A stretch of 64,000 nucleotides of DNA from Paenibacillus sp. JQZ6Y-1 (GCF_040719145.1 NZ_JBFDUZ010000001.1:2356001-2420000); one strand, 5' to 3'; counted from the stretch's first letter, positions 8,305 to 18,457 are shown. Notes: generated by a model not told the origin, from the letters alone. Translations and numbers: made by a program.

Positions 8305-9069
8305 CTAAGTGAGGCTCCATTTCGGAGCAAGGTATGCCGTACCGGCGTTACTTCTGCAATGTGTGCAGATCGTATGTCCGCCCGGCACGGCATGGCGGAG
8401 CAATTCCAGATAATCAATCGAACGACCATACTGTTCCGCTGACGGAATATGGTGGCTGACTGTACCTGCCGAAATGTTGAAGATCTCGATACGCTCCGGC
8501 ATGCTGCCAAAGGCTGTCTGGCAAAACACAGTAGACAGATGAATAAACGCTTCTTCCAGATGGGGCTCATGCTCCCAGAAAAATTTCTGGACAATCAGGC
8601 TCTTGTGTCCGAATGGTACAACATCCGGTTGCGCTGTTGCCCAGGGAGTCTGCCATGCCGCCTGAAAAATCAACGATAATTCCGTACCCAGCTCAGGCAC
8701 GATGACTTTTTGCTGTTCATACAGCATGACCGGATGCGGAGAATGCTGATGTTCGGCAAGCAATGTACCCAGATGGGCGATTACCGTGTCCTTGACCTCC
8801 CAGTAGTGGGCTTCACTTTCAAACCCGACTGGGCGGCGAGGCCAGCGAAAATCGACCAGCTTGCCGATATTGCTCACTTCTCGCATATCCGGGGAAAGGC
8901 TGTAATAGGCGTTAATTGCATGACCAATCGCGTACAGAACACGCTGCTTCCACGTCGGTTGCGAGGACGGGGAAGTCGGCTTTTGTCCGCCATAGGTTTG
9001 ACGCAGCCAATCCTCCAGCTTGTAATCATGGAGCACGGGTGGCTCCGAATCTATCGTTTGTATACTCAT
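8305..9069 (-). CDS. Hypothetical protein in a Fur-controlled operon with flavodoxin
   Basis: 254 aa, choosing the ATG at 9069 eight bases after AGGTGA rather than the upstream GTG at 9081. Cytosolic, no signal or membrane segment. Visible features: YGGQKP near the start, a DFRWPRRPVGFESEAHYW block, LIFQAAWQTPWATAQPDVVPFG, VQKFFWEHEP, and a C-terminal ICTHCRSNAG with a CxxC pair. I do not recognise the family. It begins 41 bases after the flavodoxin stop with no terminator between, so both are probably made under iron limitation. A role in a flavodoxin-dependent or iron-related step is inference only. Confidence 0.75.
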   Translation of the reverse strand: MSIQTIDSEPPVLHDYKLEDWLRQTYGGQKPTSPSSQPTWKQRVLYAIGHAINAYYSLSPDMREVSNIGKLVDFRWPRRPVGFESEAHYWEVKDTVIAHLGTLLAEHQHSPHPVMLYEQQKVIVPELGTELSLIFQAAWQTPWATAQPDVVPFGHKSLIVQKFFWEHEPHLEEAFIHLSTVFCQTAFGSMPERIEIFNISAGTVSHHIPSAEQYGRSIDYLELLRHAVPGGHTICTHCRSNAGTAYLAPKWSLT

Positions 9070-9110
9070 TCTGTCGTTCACCTGCTTCCAGACAAGACTT
9101 TGCCGATTGA

Positions 9111-9563
9111 TTAGACAACGCTGGCAACCGCGTTTACGAACTGTTTGCCGAAATTACGGCAGAGATCTTTGTCGTCCGCAGAAGGATTCAGTTCGATCTT
9201 CAGGTTATCCTGTACCAGCTCGGCACCGCGTTCTTTCAGTTTCTCTGACAGCAGATCAACCGCTGCGGCAAACTGGTCATACGCTGTGTCGCCACTGCCG
9301 AATACGGCAGCTTTTTTGCCAGACAGGTCCAGCTCGTCCATATCTTCGTAGAAATCGAGGAATTCATCCGGCAATTCGCCGTCGCCCCAGGTGTAGGCAC
9401 CGAGGATCACTGCATCGTAGTCCAGCAAAATATCTGCGTCTACGTCCATCGATTGTTTTACATCCACTTCCGCGCCTGCGGATTGAACGCCTTCCACGAT
9501 CAGGTCAGCCATCTCTTCGGTATTCCCGGTCAAGCTGGCAAACACAATTAAAAATTTCGGCAT
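9111..9563 (-). CDS. Flavodoxin
   Basis: 150 aa from the ATG at 9563, six bases after AGGAGG (an ATG two codons earlier touches the ribosome site). The FMN phosphate loop reads ASLTGNTEEMAD; the flavin-flanking loops are GAYTWGDGELPDEF and GSGDTAYDQFA. Acidic, as usual for flavodoxins. It carries electrons in place of ferredoxin when iron is short. The Fur box at 9619-9633, about 55 bases upstream, supports induction by iron starvation. First gene of a two-gene operon with the hypothetical protein at 8305. Confidence 0.95.
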   Translation of the reverse strand: MPKFLIVFASLTGNTEEMADLIVEGVQSAGAEVDVKQSMDVDADILLDYDAVILGAYTWGDGELPDEFLDFYEDMDELDLSGKKAAVFGSGDTAYDQFAAAVDLLSEKLKERGAELVQDNLKIELNPSADDKDLCRNFGKQFVNAVASVV

Positions 9564-9618
9564 AGCCATCCTCCTGTATGCTTGTTTCTCTCGTCGGTTT
9601 CTCTGTGAACATCATAGT

Positions 9619-9633
9619 TGATAATGATTCTCA
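9619..9633 (-). promoter_or_regulatory. Fur box upstream of flavodoxin
   Basis: TGATAATGATTCTCA, 13 of 14 arm bases of the 7-1-7 Fur consensus, extended by TTGTCAA on the right. Placed for control of the flavodoxin operon. Confidence 0.85.
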
Positions 9634-9934
9634 TTGTCAACATTTAATTTGAATTTTTTATTTTCAGATTGATGTTGTGTATTTCTGCGAGTAGGTGAAA
9701 TCCTTATAGCTAAGCGGTTTGTAGGCATTTTCATGTTGTGGAATTTATCTTTTATTTTATTGGTTTTCATTGAGAATAGGAGTGAGATTACGCTTGTATT
9801 TGTATAGCGATTCTCAGTATGGTGCTGTATTTCTTTGCTTGATCTCCATGCTCATTTTCCATTTTCACATCGTTAATCTTGAACTTATTATTGATCTTTA
9901 TATACAAAAATACAAAAATACAAAATACAAAAAA

Positions 9935-9970
9935 AATGGAGCGATCCTCTATTGTGAAGATCGCTCCATT
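9935..9970 (-). terminator. Terminator of the gene at 10047
   Basis: AATGGAGCGATC pairs with GATCGCTCCATT; on the minus strand a run of eight T follows. Confidence 0.88.
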
Positions 9971-10046
9971 TATATTCTGGTAGTCTTTCGTTATTGTAGT
10001 GAATATCTATTGGTAGATCAGATGGTTGAATGATGAGAATGAACAT

Positions 10047-10457
10047 TTAGAATGGCTCTGCCATCGACTTTTGCTCGGGTGACAATAAATCTTTGAACTC
10101 GTATACAAATTCGCCATGCTCGGCTATCAGCAGCCGCAATAAGCCCTTGCGCCGCATCTCTTCCAACACATAGCCAGCCTGCGCTAGCGTCAGTGGTGTA
10201 AGTAGACTCACATCTGCTGCTGTAAAGCGGTTGTCGCGTCCTGCGGCGATGCGTAATACTTGCCTCTCCATCCAATCCTGCTGCTTGCGCTTGGACGAAT
10301 GCCAGAGTACATAACCGATTGCAGCTGGTATGATGCCCCACCATAATACGCCGATATGCTCCAGCGGGTCTGGCAATAACGTTTGCAAAAAGAGCAATGC
10401 CACAAAGCCCCCCACTCCCATCAACAGTAACGCAATCCGGCGATCTCCCTGTTGCAT
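10047..10457 (-). CDS. Small membrane protein with winged-helix-like C-terminal part
   Basis: 136 aa behind GAAAGGAGAGAGGATT. Two hydrophobic helices (about residues 8-27 and 37-52) are followed by a basic stretch SSKRKQQDW and a soluble region with LRIAAGRDNRFTAADVSLLTPLTLAQAGYVLEEMRRKGLLRL, which looks like a winged helix (start, turn, recognition helix, then strand YEFKDLL). This layout is common in uncharacterised Bacillota proteins. No enzyme motif. Single-gene unit with its own terminator. Function unknown. Confidence 0.75.
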   Translation of the reverse strand: MQQGDRRIALLLMGVGGFVALLFLQTLLPDPLEHIGVLWWGIIPAAIGYVLWHSSKRKQQDWMERQVLRIAAGRDNRFTAADVSLLTPLTLAQAGYVLEEMRRKGLLRLLIAEHGEFVYEFKDLLSPEQKSMAEPF

Positions 10458-10912
10458 AATCCTCTCTCCTTTCGGATATCCAGATATGATAAAGGTTTGA
10501 ATGAACGGCTATCAGTATGTGATGAGTACTGGTGTATGTGTAAACAAGTATACCGCTACTGAGCAATCACTTCCAGTTTTTACAGCCTTTGATTGCCTGA
10601 ATCCTTTTGTCACACTTTTTACATAAAGGATACAAGCATGACTGTACATCAATTGGCTGCATCTGATCGATATGGGCACTTATAGTAGCATTCTTAGCAA
10701 AGTATCGTCATGATGGTAGCTTGTCACTCTTGTTTTACCTCAAAACAAAGCCGTTTTAACAACAACGACTATAGCGTGTGTGATGCGGTTGTTGTACAAT
10801 GGAATGCGGTGAACCATGAAGGAACATTTGCGGCTTATGCTTGCACGTATACCCTATACTATGTATACCAATGATCCAATCGGTGAAAATTAAATATAAG
10901 GATGGTTAGACA
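10458..10912. other. Intergenic gap between divergent genes
   Basis: About 455 bases holding the promoter regions of the genes at 10457 (minus) and 10913 (plus). No gene, clear operator or strong hairpin was seen. Confidence 0.5.
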
Positions 10913-11776
10913 ATGTATATTGCAGATCAATGGAAAGATTATGAACTGATTGACACAGGTGACGGTGAGCGTCTGGAACGCTGGGGCGACATTTTGCTGC
11001 GTCGTCCTGATCCACAGATCATTTGGCCAAAAACAGGCAATGATCCGCGCTGGAGTCAAGTACACGGACATTACCACCGCAGCTCGTCAGGCGGCGGTGA
11101 ATGGGAATGGAAACGCAAAATCCCAGAGCGCTGGGAGATGGCTTTTCAGGACTTGAAATTTCATATTAAACCGACGAACTTCAAGCATACTGGTCTGTTC
11201 CCAGAGCAGGCAGCCAACTGGGCATGGATGATGGACAAAATCCGCAATGCGGGACGTCCCATCTCCGTCCTGAATTTGTTTGCTTATACAGGTGGTGCAA
11301 CGGTAGCCGCTTCATCCGCTGGCGCTGAAGTCGTTCACGTCGATGCTGCCAAAGGTATGGTTCAGTGGGCAAAGGAAAATCATCAGCTGTCCGGTATCGG
11401 CGATCGTCCGGTTCGTTTTATTACAGATGATGTGTTCAAATTCGTGCAACGCGAGCAGCGTCGTGGCAACAAATACGATGCGATCATTATGGACCCTCCA
11501 TCGTACGGACGCGGTCCTGGCGGCGAAATGTGGAAGCTGGAGCAAAGTTTGTATCCATTCCTCGAATCGTGCATGAGCATCATGTCAGATGAGCCACTCT
11601 TCCTGCTGATTAACTCGTACACGACTGGACTAGCACCAACAGTATTGTCGAATATTTTGAATATGACATTGAAGCAGCGCTTTGGTGGACATATCTCTTC
11701 TGGTGAAATCGGACTGCCGATCACAAACTCGAATATGGTTCTGCCGTGCGGCATTCTCGGACGCTGGGAAAGCTGA
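10913..11776 (+). CDS. Class I SAM-dependent methyltransferase, RlmI/RlmK-like
   Basis: 287 aa, ATG seven bases after AAGGATGG. The SAM-binding motif I reads VLNLFAYTGGATVAAS, motif II AEVVHVDAAKGMVQWAKENH, and the catalytic-loop motif DPPSYGRGPGGEMW. This is the pattern of the 23S rRNA m5C methyltransferase-like group (RlmI type), though the PUA domain of true RlmI is missing and the N-terminal 90 residues are a different, Trp-rich region. Likely modifies RNA. The pseudouridine synthase gene starts six bases after the stop, so they form an RNA-modification pair. Confidence 0.85.
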   Translation: MYIADQWKDYELIDTGDGERLERWGDILLRRPDPQIIWPKTGNDPRWSQVHGHYHRSSSGGGEWEWKRKIPERWEMAFQDLKFHIKPTNFKHTGLFPEQAANWAWMMDKIRNAGRPISVLNLFAYTGGATVAASSAGAEVVHVDAAKGMVQWAKENHQLSGIGDRPVRFITDDVFKFVQREQRRGNKYDAIIMDPPSYGRGPGGEMWKLEQSLYPFLESCMSIMSDEPLFLLINSYTTGLAPTVLSNILNMTLKQRFGGHISSGEIGLPITNSNMVLPCGILGRWES

Positions 11777-11781
11777 TTGCT

Positions 11782-12999
11782 ATGAAATCACGCTCTTCTA
11801 GCTCCAAGCAAGGCTCCGGCTCTCGCAGCAAGCAGAACAAGCCGCATTCTAAAGCATCGTCCTTTGCGTCCATGAATGGCCGCAAGGGCAATGCAGCTGA
11901 TAAAAAAGGAAACACTGCTTCGGAATCATCGTACAATGCACGTAAATCCGGCAGCGAATCAAAAATAGAATCGAGCGGGTCCCATACAGTCGGATCAAAA
12001 CGTCATGGTATGGCGGGTAAAAAGCAACCGACTCGTCGCAGAAACGATGATGCTGCGCAGATTTCCGGTCCTCATTCCGCATCTACACCAAATCGGTATG
12101 CTGGGTCAAAAGGTAAGACAAAAAAATCCGTTCAGCCTTCACAGACGGATCGATCCACTGAGCGGCAGGATAATCTTCGAGAACTTCCAAACGGTTCTTT
12201 TCCACAACATGCTGAGCATGATGATCATATCGAAGCATCGGAGAGTACTTCTTCCCATGCCATATCCCGCTCAGTCAGCGTTCCTGTGCTGTATGAGGAT
12301 AATCATGTGATCGGTGTTGTTAAACCCGTGAATATCCCTTCACAGGCGGACGATACGGGCGATGAAGATATGCTGACTCTGATCAAGCAGGATCTCAAAG
12401 AACGGCATCAAAAGGCTGGCAATGTATTCCTTGGGCTGGTGCATCGTCTGGATCGTCCGGTTGGCGGTGCTATGCTGTTCGCCAAAACCTCTAAAGGTGC
12501 TTCACGCCTGTCGGATTCAGTACGCAATGGACAGCTACTGAAGCGTTATGTAGCGGTACTGCGTGGTATTCCATCACGTCCCAAAGCAACACTACGGGAT
12601 ACACTGCTCAAAAATGCACGCACCAACACATCTGCTGTTGTCTCACCCGGTACATTAGGCGGCAAAGATGCGGTGCTGGATTACGAGGTATTGGCAACGC
12701 ACACGCAATCTAATCTGTCGCTTGTGCTGATTACACTGCATACCGGTCGCTCCCATCAGATTCGGGTACAAATGTCGCATGCTGGTTATCCGCTATATGG
12801 CGACCAACGCTATGGGGTAAACGTGAACCGTCCGGGGGAACAGCTCGCACTCTGGTCAGTGCTAGCAGGTGCGCCACATCCAGTCAAAGACGAGATGATT
12901 CGCATTCTGTCTCTACCACCACGCGTGCGTCCTTGGAATAGCTGGGCGGACAGCTTGTATAAGCAACTGTCAGGGCGTTTGGAGCGCGAGCAGGATTGA
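11782..12999 (+). CDS. RluA-family pseudouridine synthase with long disordered N-terminal extension
   Basis: 405 aa from the ATG at 11782, just after the methyltransferase stop; the ribosome site is weak, so coupling is likely. Residues 1 to about 165 are Ser/Lys/Gly/His-rich low complexity, probably unfolded and RNA-binding. From about 168 the catalytic domain starts (VPVLYEDNHVIGVVKPVNIPS), with the active-site block GLVHRLDRPVGGAMLFAKTSKGASRL carrying the catalytic Asp, and a C-terminal HTGRSHQIRVQMSHAGYPLYGD. It converts uridine to pseudouridine in RNA. The target is not predictable; the extension is not seen in typical RluA/RluD proteins. Confidence 0.9.
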   Translation: MKSRSSSSKQGSGSRSKQNKPHSKASSFASMNGRKGNAADKKGNTASESSYNARKSGSESKIESSGSHTVGSKRHGMAGKKQPTRRRNDDAAQISGPHSASTPNRYAGSKGKTKKSVQPSQTDRSTERQDNLRELPNGSFPQHAEHDDHIEASESTSSHAISRSVSVPVLYEDNHVIGVVKPVNIPSQADDTGDEDMLTLIKQDLKERHQKAGNVFLGLVHRLDRPVGGAMLFAKTSKGASRLSDSVRNGQLLKRYVAVLRGIPSRPKATLRDTLLKNARTNTSAVVSPGTLGGKDAVLDYEVLATHTQSNLSLVLITLHTGRSHQIRVQMSHAGYPLYGDQRYGVNVNRPGEQLALWSVLAGAPHPVKDEMIRILSLPPRVRPWNSWADSLYKQLSGRLEREQD

Positions 13000-13057
13000 G
13001 TGTATGGCTTTAACTTATAGGAAGTAGTTGTTGTTAAGGCGTTCTATGGATGATTAT

Positions 13058-13181
13058 AAAAAGCTTTTCTCTTGTACTGAACTACCATTCGTATCTTGGA
13101 TGTATCTGTCTGCTATCTTTTTAAAACAGATCAGGTATACCAAGATAGGATTGCGAGAGAGCACGGAGAAAAGCTTTTTTT
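13058..13181. repeat. 124-base imperfect inverted repeat / large stem-loop
   Basis: Outer arms AAAAAGCTTTTCTC and GAGAAAAGCTTTTTTT; further in, TATCTTGG pairs with CCAAGATA and ATCTGT with ACAGAT. The two roughly 55-base arms align over most of their length with a central unpaired part. It may be a terminator grown by insertion, or a small MITE-like element; no target-site duplication was evident. Confidence 0.6.
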
Positions 13182-13213
13182 GTTGGATTGGGCGTATGCG
13201 TTGGTGTGTATAG

Positions 13214-13249
13214 AAAAAGCCGTCTGAATTACATCTCAGACGGCTTTTT
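13214..13249. terminator. Bidirectional terminator between the RluA-type gene and parC
   Basis: AAAAAGCCGTCTGA, loop ATTACATC, TCAGACGGCTTTTT. Symmetrical A and T runs allow use on both strands. Confidence 0.9.
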
Positions 13250-13409
13250 CGGTATGACTTGGGCTGCTTTATGCAGTTTTTATTGCTCTAGTGTATAGAT
13301 TGCTTACAACATTTCAATATAGTGATGATAAGGCTCAGCTTGATTCTACAATCGGCAGAACATCCATTATTCACATGATACAGCTCAAGATACAGTTTAC
13401 GAAATAGAA

Positions 13410-15878
13410 TTAAGCTTGCCCTTTATCAGTTGCTGCCGATAAGTCTTCCAGTACGGCGATGATTACATCGTTTTTATCTAGCGTCACGATGGATTTACCG
13501 ATATGGCGACGTTCGTCGGTTTGCAGTGCTTGTTTGCTGTTAAATGGAATCGTACGATTCGGCGGTGTAATGGCGATAAAGGAACGATTGTCGCGGCATA
13601 CATAAGCAGCGATAATGGCATTGCCATTCGGTTTCACGCGTTTGCCTTCTTTCAATTCAAAGGTCGATACGCCTTTGCCACCACGGCTTTGGGTCTGGTA
13701 TTGCAGCATGGACGTGCGTTTCGCATAACCGAGATCGGTCATTACGAGCAGCTGTCCATCCTCTTCTCCATCAATCCACAGCGCTTGAACCACAGCATCA
13801 TCATCCACCAATTGAATCCCGCGAACACCAGTAGATACGCGTCCCATCAAACTGACTTCTTCTACACGGAAACGAATACTCATCCCGTTGCGAGTAATCA
13901 GCATCAGATCGCGCGCCTGTTCGCCGCGACTGACCGAGATCACTTCGTCACCTTCACCCAGCTTGCAGGCAGCAACCGCGCCGGAGCGCTTAGTAGCGTA
14001 CTCCTTCAATTCGGTTCGTTTCACCTGACCTCGCTTGGTGACAAATACAAGACTGCCCTGCTCCTGATCCAGACTACGCACAGGAATAATATCGACGATC
14101 CGGTCTTCGCGAGTCATGGAAATGACGTTTACGATAGCCGTTCCGTTTTCTTTCCATTTGAAGTCTGGAATCTGGTGAACCGGCAGCAGGAAGTATTGAC
14201 CGCGCTGCGTGAATACGAGCAGATTATCCAGCGTATTCACATCCATTACTTTGCGGATATAGTCATCTTCCTTCGCACCGGAGCCACCGCGTTCGCCGCC
14301 AGAGCGGGTAAACGAAAGCATGCTGGTACGCTTGATATAACCGTCGTTGGACAACGTAACCAGTACATCCTCAGAATTGACCATAACTTCCAGATTGACC
14401 TTCAGCTCTTCCACTTCATCGCGAATTTCGGAGCGACGGTTGATACCAAAGCGCTCATGGCTTTCCATCAATTCTTTTTTGATGACGCCAATCAGCTTTT
14501 TGTCGCTGTCAAGAATGGCTTGCAGCACCTTGATCTTTTTCTGAATATCGCTCAGTTCCTTCTCGACCTGATTGATCTCTAGATTCGTCAAACGGTACAG
14601 TTGCAGATTCAGAATCGCATCGGATTGGCGCTCGGTCAGACCGAACATCCATTGCAGATTTTGATGAGCATCCTGACGGTTTTTCGATGCTTTGATAGCA
14701 GCGATCACTTCGTCGAGAATATTCAGTGCTTTGGCGAGGCCTTCCAGTACATGCGCACGATTTTCCAGTTTGTCCAAATCGTAACGAGTACGGCGAGTGA
14801 CCACTTCACGTTGATGGGCAATATATGCTTGCAAAATGCCTTTCAAGCCGAGTTGCTGCGGTGCTTTGTTGACGATAGCAACCATATTAAAGTTGTAGTT
14901 CACTTGCAAATCAGTCTTTTTGAGCAGGTAAGCTAAAATGCCTTCGGCATCAGCGTCCTTTTTCAATTCGACTACGATGCGCAGACCGTCGCGACCACTC
15001 TCGTCGCGCACTTCGGCGATGCCTTCTACTTTTTTCTCCAAACGGATATTTTCCATAGCGGTAACGAGACGCACTTTGACCACTTGATATGGAATCTCGG
15101 TGATTACAATTTGCTGCTTGCCGCCGCGCAGCGTTTCAATTTCGGTTTTGGAACGGACGTAAATACGACCTCTCCCAGTTTCATATGCTTCACGGATACC
15201 GCTTCCGCCCATAATAATACCACCCGTTGGGAAGTCCGGTCCTTTTACATAATTCATCAGCTCGTCTAGCTCCATCGCCGGATTCTCCATCAGGGCGACA
15301 CAAGCGTCGATAACCTCACGCAAGCTATGCGGTGGAATCTCTGTTGCAAAACCAGATGAGATCCCGCTGACACCATTGACGAGTAGATTCGGATAACGTG
15401 CAGGCAGTACCATCGGCTCCTGCGTAGTGTTATCAAAATTATCCTTGAATTGCACAGTATTACGATCAATATCGCGTAAAATCTCCATCGCAATCGAGGA
15501 CAGACGAGCTTCTGTATAACGCATCGCTGCTGCGGGATCATCATCTGGGGAACCCCAGTTGCCATGTCCATCCACCAGTGTATGCCCCATTTTCCAAGGC
15601 TGTGCCATCCGCACCATACCATCATAAATGGACGAATCACCGTGCGGGTGATAGTTACCCATCACGTCACCGACGGTTTTGGCGGATTTGCGATAGCCTT
15701 TTTCCGGTGTATTGCCGGATTCGTACATCGCGTACAAAATACGACGTTGTACGGGCTTCAGACCGTCGCGTACATCGGGAATTGCACGATCCTGAATAAT
15801 GTATTTGGAATAACGACCGAAACGGTCACCGACGACTTCTTCTAGAAACGCCGGCATGTATTTTTCATTTGTAGACAT
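13410..15878 (-). CDS. parC: DNA topoisomerase IV subunit A
   Basis: 822 aa behind AAGGTGAGTGA. N-terminal breakage-reunion domain with the catalytic Tyr in [10 protein letters not shown]-terminal beta-propeller blades with repeated KRT motifs ([31 protein letters not shown]). The fluoroquinolone-determining region reads [17 protein letters not shown]: the Ser usually altered in resistant strains is intact and the acidic position is Asp. ParC rather than GyrA is chosen because it follows parE and the C-terminal region lacks the GyrA box QRRGGKG in its usual form. It decatenates daughter chromosomes together with ParE. Confidence 0.95.
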   Translation of the reverse strand: MSTNEKYMPAFLEEVVGDRFGRYSKYIIQDRAIPDVRDGLKPVQRRILYAMYESGNTPEKGYRKSAKTVGDVMGNYHPHGDSSIYDGMVRMAQPWKMGHTLVDGHGNWGSPDDDPAAAMRYTEARLSSIAMEILRDIDRNTVQFKDNFDNTTQEPMVLPARYPNLLVNGVSGISSGFATEIPPHSLREVIDACVALMENPAMELDELMNYVKGPDFPTGGIIMGGSGIREAYETGRGRIYVRSKTEIETLRGGKQQIVITEIPYQVVKVRLVTAMENIRLEKKVEGIAEVRDESGRDGLRIVVELKKDADAEGILAYLLKKTDLQVNYNFNMVAIVNKAPQQLGLKGILQAYIAHQREVVTRRTRYDLDKLENRAHVLEGLAKALNILDEVIAAIKASKNRQDAHQNLQWMFGLTERQSDAILNLQLYRLTNLEINQVEKELSDIQKKIKVLQAILDSDKKLIGVIKKELMESHERFGINRRSEIRDEVEELKVNLEVMVNSEDVLVTLSNDGYIKRTSMLSFTRSGGERGGSGAKEDDYIRKVMDVNTLDNLLVFTQRGQYFLLPVHQIPDFKWKENGTAIVNVISMTREDRIVDIIPVRSLDQEQGSLVFVTKRGQVKRTELKEYATKRSGAVAACKLGEGDEVISVSRGEQARDLMLITRNGMSIRFRVEEVSLMGRVSTGVRGIQLVDDDAVVQALWIDGEEDGQLLVMTDLGYAKRTSMLQYQTQSRGGKGVSTFELKEGKRVKPNGNAIIAAYVCRDNRSFIAITPPNRTIPFNSKQALQTDERRHIGKSIVTLDKNDVIIAVLEDLSAATDKGQA

Positions 15879-16047
15879 TCACTCACCTTACCTTACCCTC
15901 CGATTACATCGGATTGTGATCAAATGCTCCGCCATGCAAAAAGGAATGAAAACCATCCACACAGGTGTCTCATTCCCAGTTGCAGCCGGCAGCTTTGTAG
16001 TTTGCCTATAGCTTATATTGAACATACCGCTCGTGGCGATTGTACGA

Positions 16048-18027
16048 TTATTCGACGTATTCGGTAAAATCAACATTTTCGACGATCCAACGCTTACGTG
16101 GATCGACCTTATCGCCCATCAATGTGGATACGCGACGTTCCGCCTTAGCAGCATCCTCAATCTGAACTTGCAGCAATGTACGACTTTCTGGGTTCATCGT
16201 GGTTTCCCACAGTTGCTCTGGATTCATCTCGCCCAGTCCTTTGTACCGTTGCAATTCGACATTTTTGCCGAACTTTTTGAGCGATTTCTCCAGCTCTTCA
16301 TCGGTCCAAACGTATTGCTCCTCGGTCTTTTTACCAGAACGCTGTGTAATTTTGTACAGCGGCGGCTGGGCGATATAGATACGCCCTTGATCGATCAGCG
16401 GCTTCATATAACGATAGAAGAACGTGAGCAGCAGCACTTGAATATGCGCTCCATCAGTATCGGCATCGGTCATGATAATGATTTTGGCATAATTGCTATC
16501 TTCAAAAGCAAATTCGGTGCCAATGCCAGCGCCGATTGCTGCGGTAATGGCACGATATTCCTCGTTTTTCATTACATCTGCCAGCTTCGCTTTTTCTGGA
16601 TTCATCGGCTTCCCTTTTAGCGGCAAAATTGCCTGCGTTTTGGAATCGCGACCTTGCTTAGCAGAACCGCCCGCGGAATCACCCTCGACGATGAACAATT
16701 CGTTTTTGGAAAAGTCCTTCGATTGTGCTGGGCTAAGCTTGCCGTTCAGATTCGAGCTTTCGCTGCGTTTGCGACCGGTACGCATATCATCGCGCGCTTT
16801 GCGAGCCGCTTCACGTGCACGGGATGCCTGAACTGCCTTTTTGATCAGCTTTTGACCAACCTGCGGGTTTTCCTCCAGAAAACGCTGCATGTTCTCAGCT
16901 ACCACTGCATCCACCGCGCCACGCGCGGACGAGCTTCCTAGCTGATCCTTCGTCTGACCGACAAATTCAACTTCCGCCATCTTGACGCTGATGACTGCCA
17001 TCATACCTTCGCGCAGATCGCCGCCCTCAAGGTTTTTATCCTTTTCCTTAATCATGGCATTCTTACGAGCATAATCGTTCAGTACACGCGTATAGGCTGT
17101 TTTGAAGCCTGTTTCGTGTGTACCGCCGCCGCGTGTCGGAATTGAGTTTACAAAGGAAGCAATTGTCTCGGTATAGCCAGCATTGTACTGCATGGCAATC
17201 TCTACCTCGATATCATCACGCTCTGCATTGAAGTGAATCACATCATGCAGCACGTCCTTGCCTTCGTTCAAATACTCAACAAACTGACTGGCGCCGCCTT
17301 CGTAGTAAAAGCGATCTTCCTTATCATTCCGATCATCCTTGAGCAGAATCTCCAAACCAGAGTTCAGAAACGCGATCTCCTGCAAGCGCTCAGACAGTGT
17401 ATCATAGTTCAGCGCAATACCGTTCTGGAATACACGAATATCTGGTTTAAAGGTAACTTTAGTACCAGTCACTTTGGTTTTACCAATGACTTCAAGTCCG
17501 CTCGTTGGCTCGCCTACATGCTCTTTGCCCTTTTTGTCCGTCCAGTATTCAAAGCGCTGACGGTGAATACTGCCGTCGCGATAAATCTCTACTTCCAGCC
17601 ATTCGGACAAGGCATTCGTTACCGAAGCACCTACGCCGTGCAAACCGCCGGATTTCTTATATCCGCCGCCGCCGAATTTACCGCCAGCGTGCAAAATCGT
17701 AAAGACGACCTGCGGTGTCGGGATGCCACTTTTGTGCATGCCAGTCGGAATACCGCGGCCGTTATCGTATACGGTTACCGAACCGTCTTTATTGAGGCTA
17801 ATTTCAATTTTGTTGCAATGTTTAGCAAGATGCTCGTCGACTGCATTGTCTACAATCTCCCAGACAAGGTGATGCAGTCCGGACGAACTTGTACTACCGA
17901 TATACATCCCCGGACGCTTCCGTACGGCGACAAGCCCTTCGAGCACCTGAATGTCGTCAGCATCATACCCGGACGACTGCGGGTTCACGCCACGGGATGA
18001 AGTTGTTCTGGAATCGATCTCGACCAT
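16048..18027 (-). CDS. parE: DNA topoisomerase IV subunit B
   Basis: 659 aa behind GGGGGACCTTGA. GHKL ATPase at the N-terminus (VWEIVDNAVDEHLA, DNGRGIP, GGGGYKKSGGLHGVGASVTNALS), transducer domain, then TOPRIM with FIVEGDSAGGSAKQGRD and IIIMTDADTDGAHI, ending in the RYKGLGEMNPEQLWETTMNP block. These give the type II topoisomerase B subunit; its place 170 bases before parC makes ParE the better call than GyrB. Powers strand passage with ParC. Confidence 0.96.
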   Translation of the reverse strand: MVEIDSRTTSSRGVNPQSSGYDADDIQVLEGLVAVRKRPGMYIGSTSSSGLHHLVWEIVDNAVDEHLAKHCNKIEISLNKDGSVTVYDNGRGIPTGMHKSGIPTPQVVFTILHAGGKFGGGGYKKSGGLHGVGASVTNALSEWLEVEIYRDGSIHRQRFEYWTDKKGKEHVGEPTSGLEVIGKTKVTGTKVTFKPDIRVFQNGIALNYDTLSERLQEIAFLNSGLEILLKDDRNDKEDRFYYEGGASQFVEYLNEGKDVLHDVIHFNAERDDIEVEIAMQYNAGYTETIASFVNSIPTRGGGTHETGFKTAYTRVLNDYARKNAMIKEKDKNLEGGDLREGMMAVISVKMAEVEFVGQTKDQLGSSSARGAVDAVVAENMQRFLEENPQVGQKLIKKAVQASRAREAARKARDDMRTGRKRSESSNLNGKLSPAQSKDFSKNELFIVEGDSAGGSAKQGRDSKTQAILPLKGKPMNPEKAKLADVMKNEEYRAITAAIGAGIGTEFAFEDSNYAKIIIMTDADTDGAHIQVLLLTFFYRYMKPLIDQGRIYIAQPPLYKITQRSGKKTEEQYVWTDEELEKSLKKFGKNVELQRYKGLGEMNPEQLWETTMNPESRTLLQVQIEDAAKAERRVSTLMGDKVDPRKRWIVENVDFTEYVE

Positions 18028-18265
18028 TCAAGGTCCCCCTTTGTTTATTTCAATATTGCTACGTGCTGTTTGACCTACGCTTTAGTAGTATACTGTTTCA
18101 TCCGTAATTACGCCATACTAGCCGTATAATAAAGCCGCTATCTCATAATCACGGAACGCGTATCCGACAGAATGAACATCGGTTAAGCATATCATATCTA
18201 CAATCCAAGCGCTCCATTTCATTTTATTTACAGAAAATGTAATATAGCCAAACGACGAATCCAAT

Positions 18266-18285
18266 ATGCAAACACGTGTTTGCAT
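18266..18285. promoter_or_regulatory. 20-base perfect palindrome followed by a T-rich stretch
   Basis: ATGCAAACACGTGTTTGCAT has no mismatch and no loop; TTTTCTTTATTTA follows on the plus strand. It lies about 240 bases upstream of parE. As DNA it looks like an operator for a dimeric regulator; as RNA it could be a small terminator, but on the plus strand there is no gene before it. Confidence 0.45.
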
Positions 18286-18457
18286 TTTCTTTATTTATTG
18301 TAATCTAAGCACTCGCTTTCGTAAAGCAAATATTACAATTCTTTACCGACAGAATCATTTGTCTGCCTATTCCACAACAAAATCGCCATCATGACTTTAC
18401 GTGCTGCTGATATAAGCGTTCTCCTTTACAGCAAGCGCTGATATACATATACACTGT

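Larger units (their letters stand above)
13000..13409. other. Gap with a long imperfect inverted repeat and a terminator
   Basis: Convergent gap between the pseudouridine synthase and parC. Contents are the structured element at 13058-13181 and the terminator at 13214-13249; the rest shows nothing. Confidence 0.7.

Noticed and set aside
9770-10033. 87-codon plus-strand open frame
   Set aside because: Crosses the terminator of the 10047 gene and has no ribosome site.
13028-13213. 61-codon plus-strand open frame
   Set aside because: Fully inside the long inverted repeat; no ribosome site.
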